Assembly: GCF_000004195.4 (NCBI RefSeq)
Contig: NC_030678.2
Coordinates: forward strand, 80,636,904 to 80,700,903
DNA from: Xenopus tropicalis
Lineage: Eukaryota; Chordata; Amphibia; Anura; Pipidae
Direction of reading: 5' to 3'
Length of the DNA stretch: 64,000 bases
In this document: positions 62,405-64,000 of the stretch, one piece after another
Position numbering within the stretch: position 1 is the first letter of the stretch
Layout: each line of letters starts with the position of its first letter
The notes under the pieces: generated by a model
Told to the model about the DNA's origin: nothing
Seen by the model: the letters and a program-made list of their open reading frames with translations, nothing else
Database searches by the model: none
Translations under genes and position numbers: made by a program

Positions 62405-64000
62405 CTGATATGCCAAAAAAAGACAAATTAATCATTTAATGTTCTAATTTTCCTGTTTTAAGAAAAGAGCATAAAATATGGTTTTACAGAAAAATGGAAC
62501 ATAATGTAAGGGTTATGGCATGTGTGGTGTTTTATAACATGCCACAAGGAGCACATGCGATCACATGCCTTTAGCAGTGCCTCCAAGATGCCCTAAATTG
62601 CTCCCCATCTTGTTTTCTGCTAATTCACAGCACATGCTCTCTGTTGCCTGAGTTTAGGTACTTAGTCGGATTTTAATTATGAAATCAGCTCTGAAATCAG
62701 TAAAATATGCATCAGAATTTAACATTCAGCCCTGTGCATCAACTTCTATGACAGATGAACCTCATTTTCTGCTTGATTGTTTGCGACGACCCCCTAAAGG
62801 CTGCATTCATCTGCGGTGGTGTTCTTCTGTGTCCCACCACAGGGCAGTGCAGGGTAAAACACACCCCTTTCTGACCTATCATGTTGCACTCACACAGGCA
62901 CATTCATTAAGGTGGAACACAGCATGTTGTGCTTACAGTACTGCAAGCTCATCATGGTACCTGCCACACCAAAATCAGGATCGTTTTTGGAGCAATTCCT
63001 GACTGAGAGGCTCAGAGAGGCATTTGTTGTGAAGTGGGTATGTCAAATGTCCCCTAAACTCCCTATACCAATAGCACCACTACACAGTAAAATACTCAAA
63101 GAACTGAAGAAATCCACACCTGGGTTAAAACAAGCTACAAGATCCCACCATCTTCTAAAAGGTTGTGAGTACCTACATTATAAATGCATATTTCAGCCAC
63201 AATCTAGTCTAATTTTAATGGCTAGAGACGGACTCTAACTTTACAACAGTACCGATCCCATTCTAACAGTTTGACTTTTCCCTCCACTGCGCATGTGTGA
63301 AAAAGAACATGATTGCTTCATTGCACACACCCCTGCCAGTGCAGTTTTCTCCTAACCGGAGCACAGGCCAGGGGTTAAACGATTACAATCACTGGGGGGT
63401 GCCTAACACTTAGGAACTCCCCAGTGATTGTAATTGCATAATTATATATTAACATAGTAACTTAGGTTGAAAAAAGACACTCGTCTACAATTTTGGTGAA
63501 AGTTGACTAACTTCTAGTTTATCCAGAGGAAGGAGAAACCCCCATTTAAAACCTCTCCAGTTTATCTAAAAAAAATTTCTTCATGACTCCAAGAGGCATT
63601 TGTACCAGTCCCTGGATCAACATGTACTAAGATCTTTAACCCTGCATTTTCTCCATTCTGTTCCCTTCTTGTCTGTTCTTTTACTTATGCTTTTCTGCTT
63701 TTCATTTCACTTTCAAAGCTACTTTTACTTTTGTTTTTTCCATGTTTTCTCCTAGACCTTCCTGCATCTTATTTTTCCTCTCTCACTACAGTATGTTTCT
63801 TTTCTTGTAGCTATTCATTTTCACTTTTCCTCTTGCCTGGCTGAGACGCTCACCCCCGATAAGAGCAATGGCAAGTCTGTGGCTAGTTGCTCACAACTTC
63901 CAGAAGGGGGTGAGTTGAATTCTGGGGGGCCATGGCCCCCCTGCAAAAAAAGCAAAAAAACTTTAGAGGGGTCAGAGATGCACCAAAGCCTATCCACCCC
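62405..64000. other. Upstream part of myom3 (intron or 5' flank)
   Basis: No exon encoding the myomesin N-terminus was recognised. Short plus-strand frames at 62679-63238 have no family features. Contains a fragment of the TTGAAAAAAGAC repeat. Confidence 0.5.
63450..63645. repeat. Fragment of the TTGAAAAAAGAC repeat
   Basis: AACATAGTAACTTAGGTTGAAAAAAGACAC and downstream text resemble 2690-3135 in diverged form. Confidence 0.4.

Noticed and set aside
62679..63238. Plus-strand frames of about 107 residues as a separate gene
   Set aside because: No recognised domain, no repeat of codon pattern, and overlapping frames of equal length, as expected by chance.

Overview
This is a vertebrate nuclear window, almost certainly from a pipid frog (Xenopus). 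The evidence is intron-rich genes with vertebrate splice sites, an AT-rich background, and dense families of short inverted-repeat transposons and LINE fragments typical of that genus. There are no bacterial, viral or CRISPR features. Protein comparisons are from memory; no search was run.

Two protein-coding genes lie on the minus strand. At the left edge (1182-2201) are the first two coding exons of a liver-type fatty-acid/bile-acid binding protein of the FABP10 type; exons 3 and 4 lie beyond base 1. From 62404 down to 11234 runs almost all of a myomesin gene, which I identify as myomesin-3 (myom3). I could place 35 exons whose phases all join, giving 1394 residues. The order is N-terminal segment, two Ig domains, five fibronectin type III domains, then five Ig domains. 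About 40-60 N-terminal residues, the start codon and the promoter are not visible and probably lie past base 64000. The introns include one apparent GC-AG intron and one 10.8-kb intron.

The 10.8-kb intron (31337-42136) carries most of the foreign DNA. It holds a long CR1/L2-type LINE copy with endonuclease and reverse transcriptase segments (31925-34690). It also holds a broken, intron-containing gene for a SprT/Spartan-like zinc metalloprotease (36854-37969) whose last exon and 3' flank are tandemly duplicated around a 108-bp (TA)n tract. The rest is a tandem array of roughly 150-bp units (38440-40180) and one of two inverted copies of an element with an internal 'CTGCCTGTGTGTGCCATA' minisatellite.

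Between the genes (2202-11017) and in the other introns are several repeated short-transposon families, a dead Tc1-like transposase (14918-15408), a second LINE lineage remnant with a YMDD motif (22690-23990), a 40-bp near-perfect hairpin in a 272-nt intron (49453-49545) and a duplicated splice-donor segment (44303-44359). I found no new multi-gene system. The most unusual item is the decayed SprT-like gene nested in myom3.
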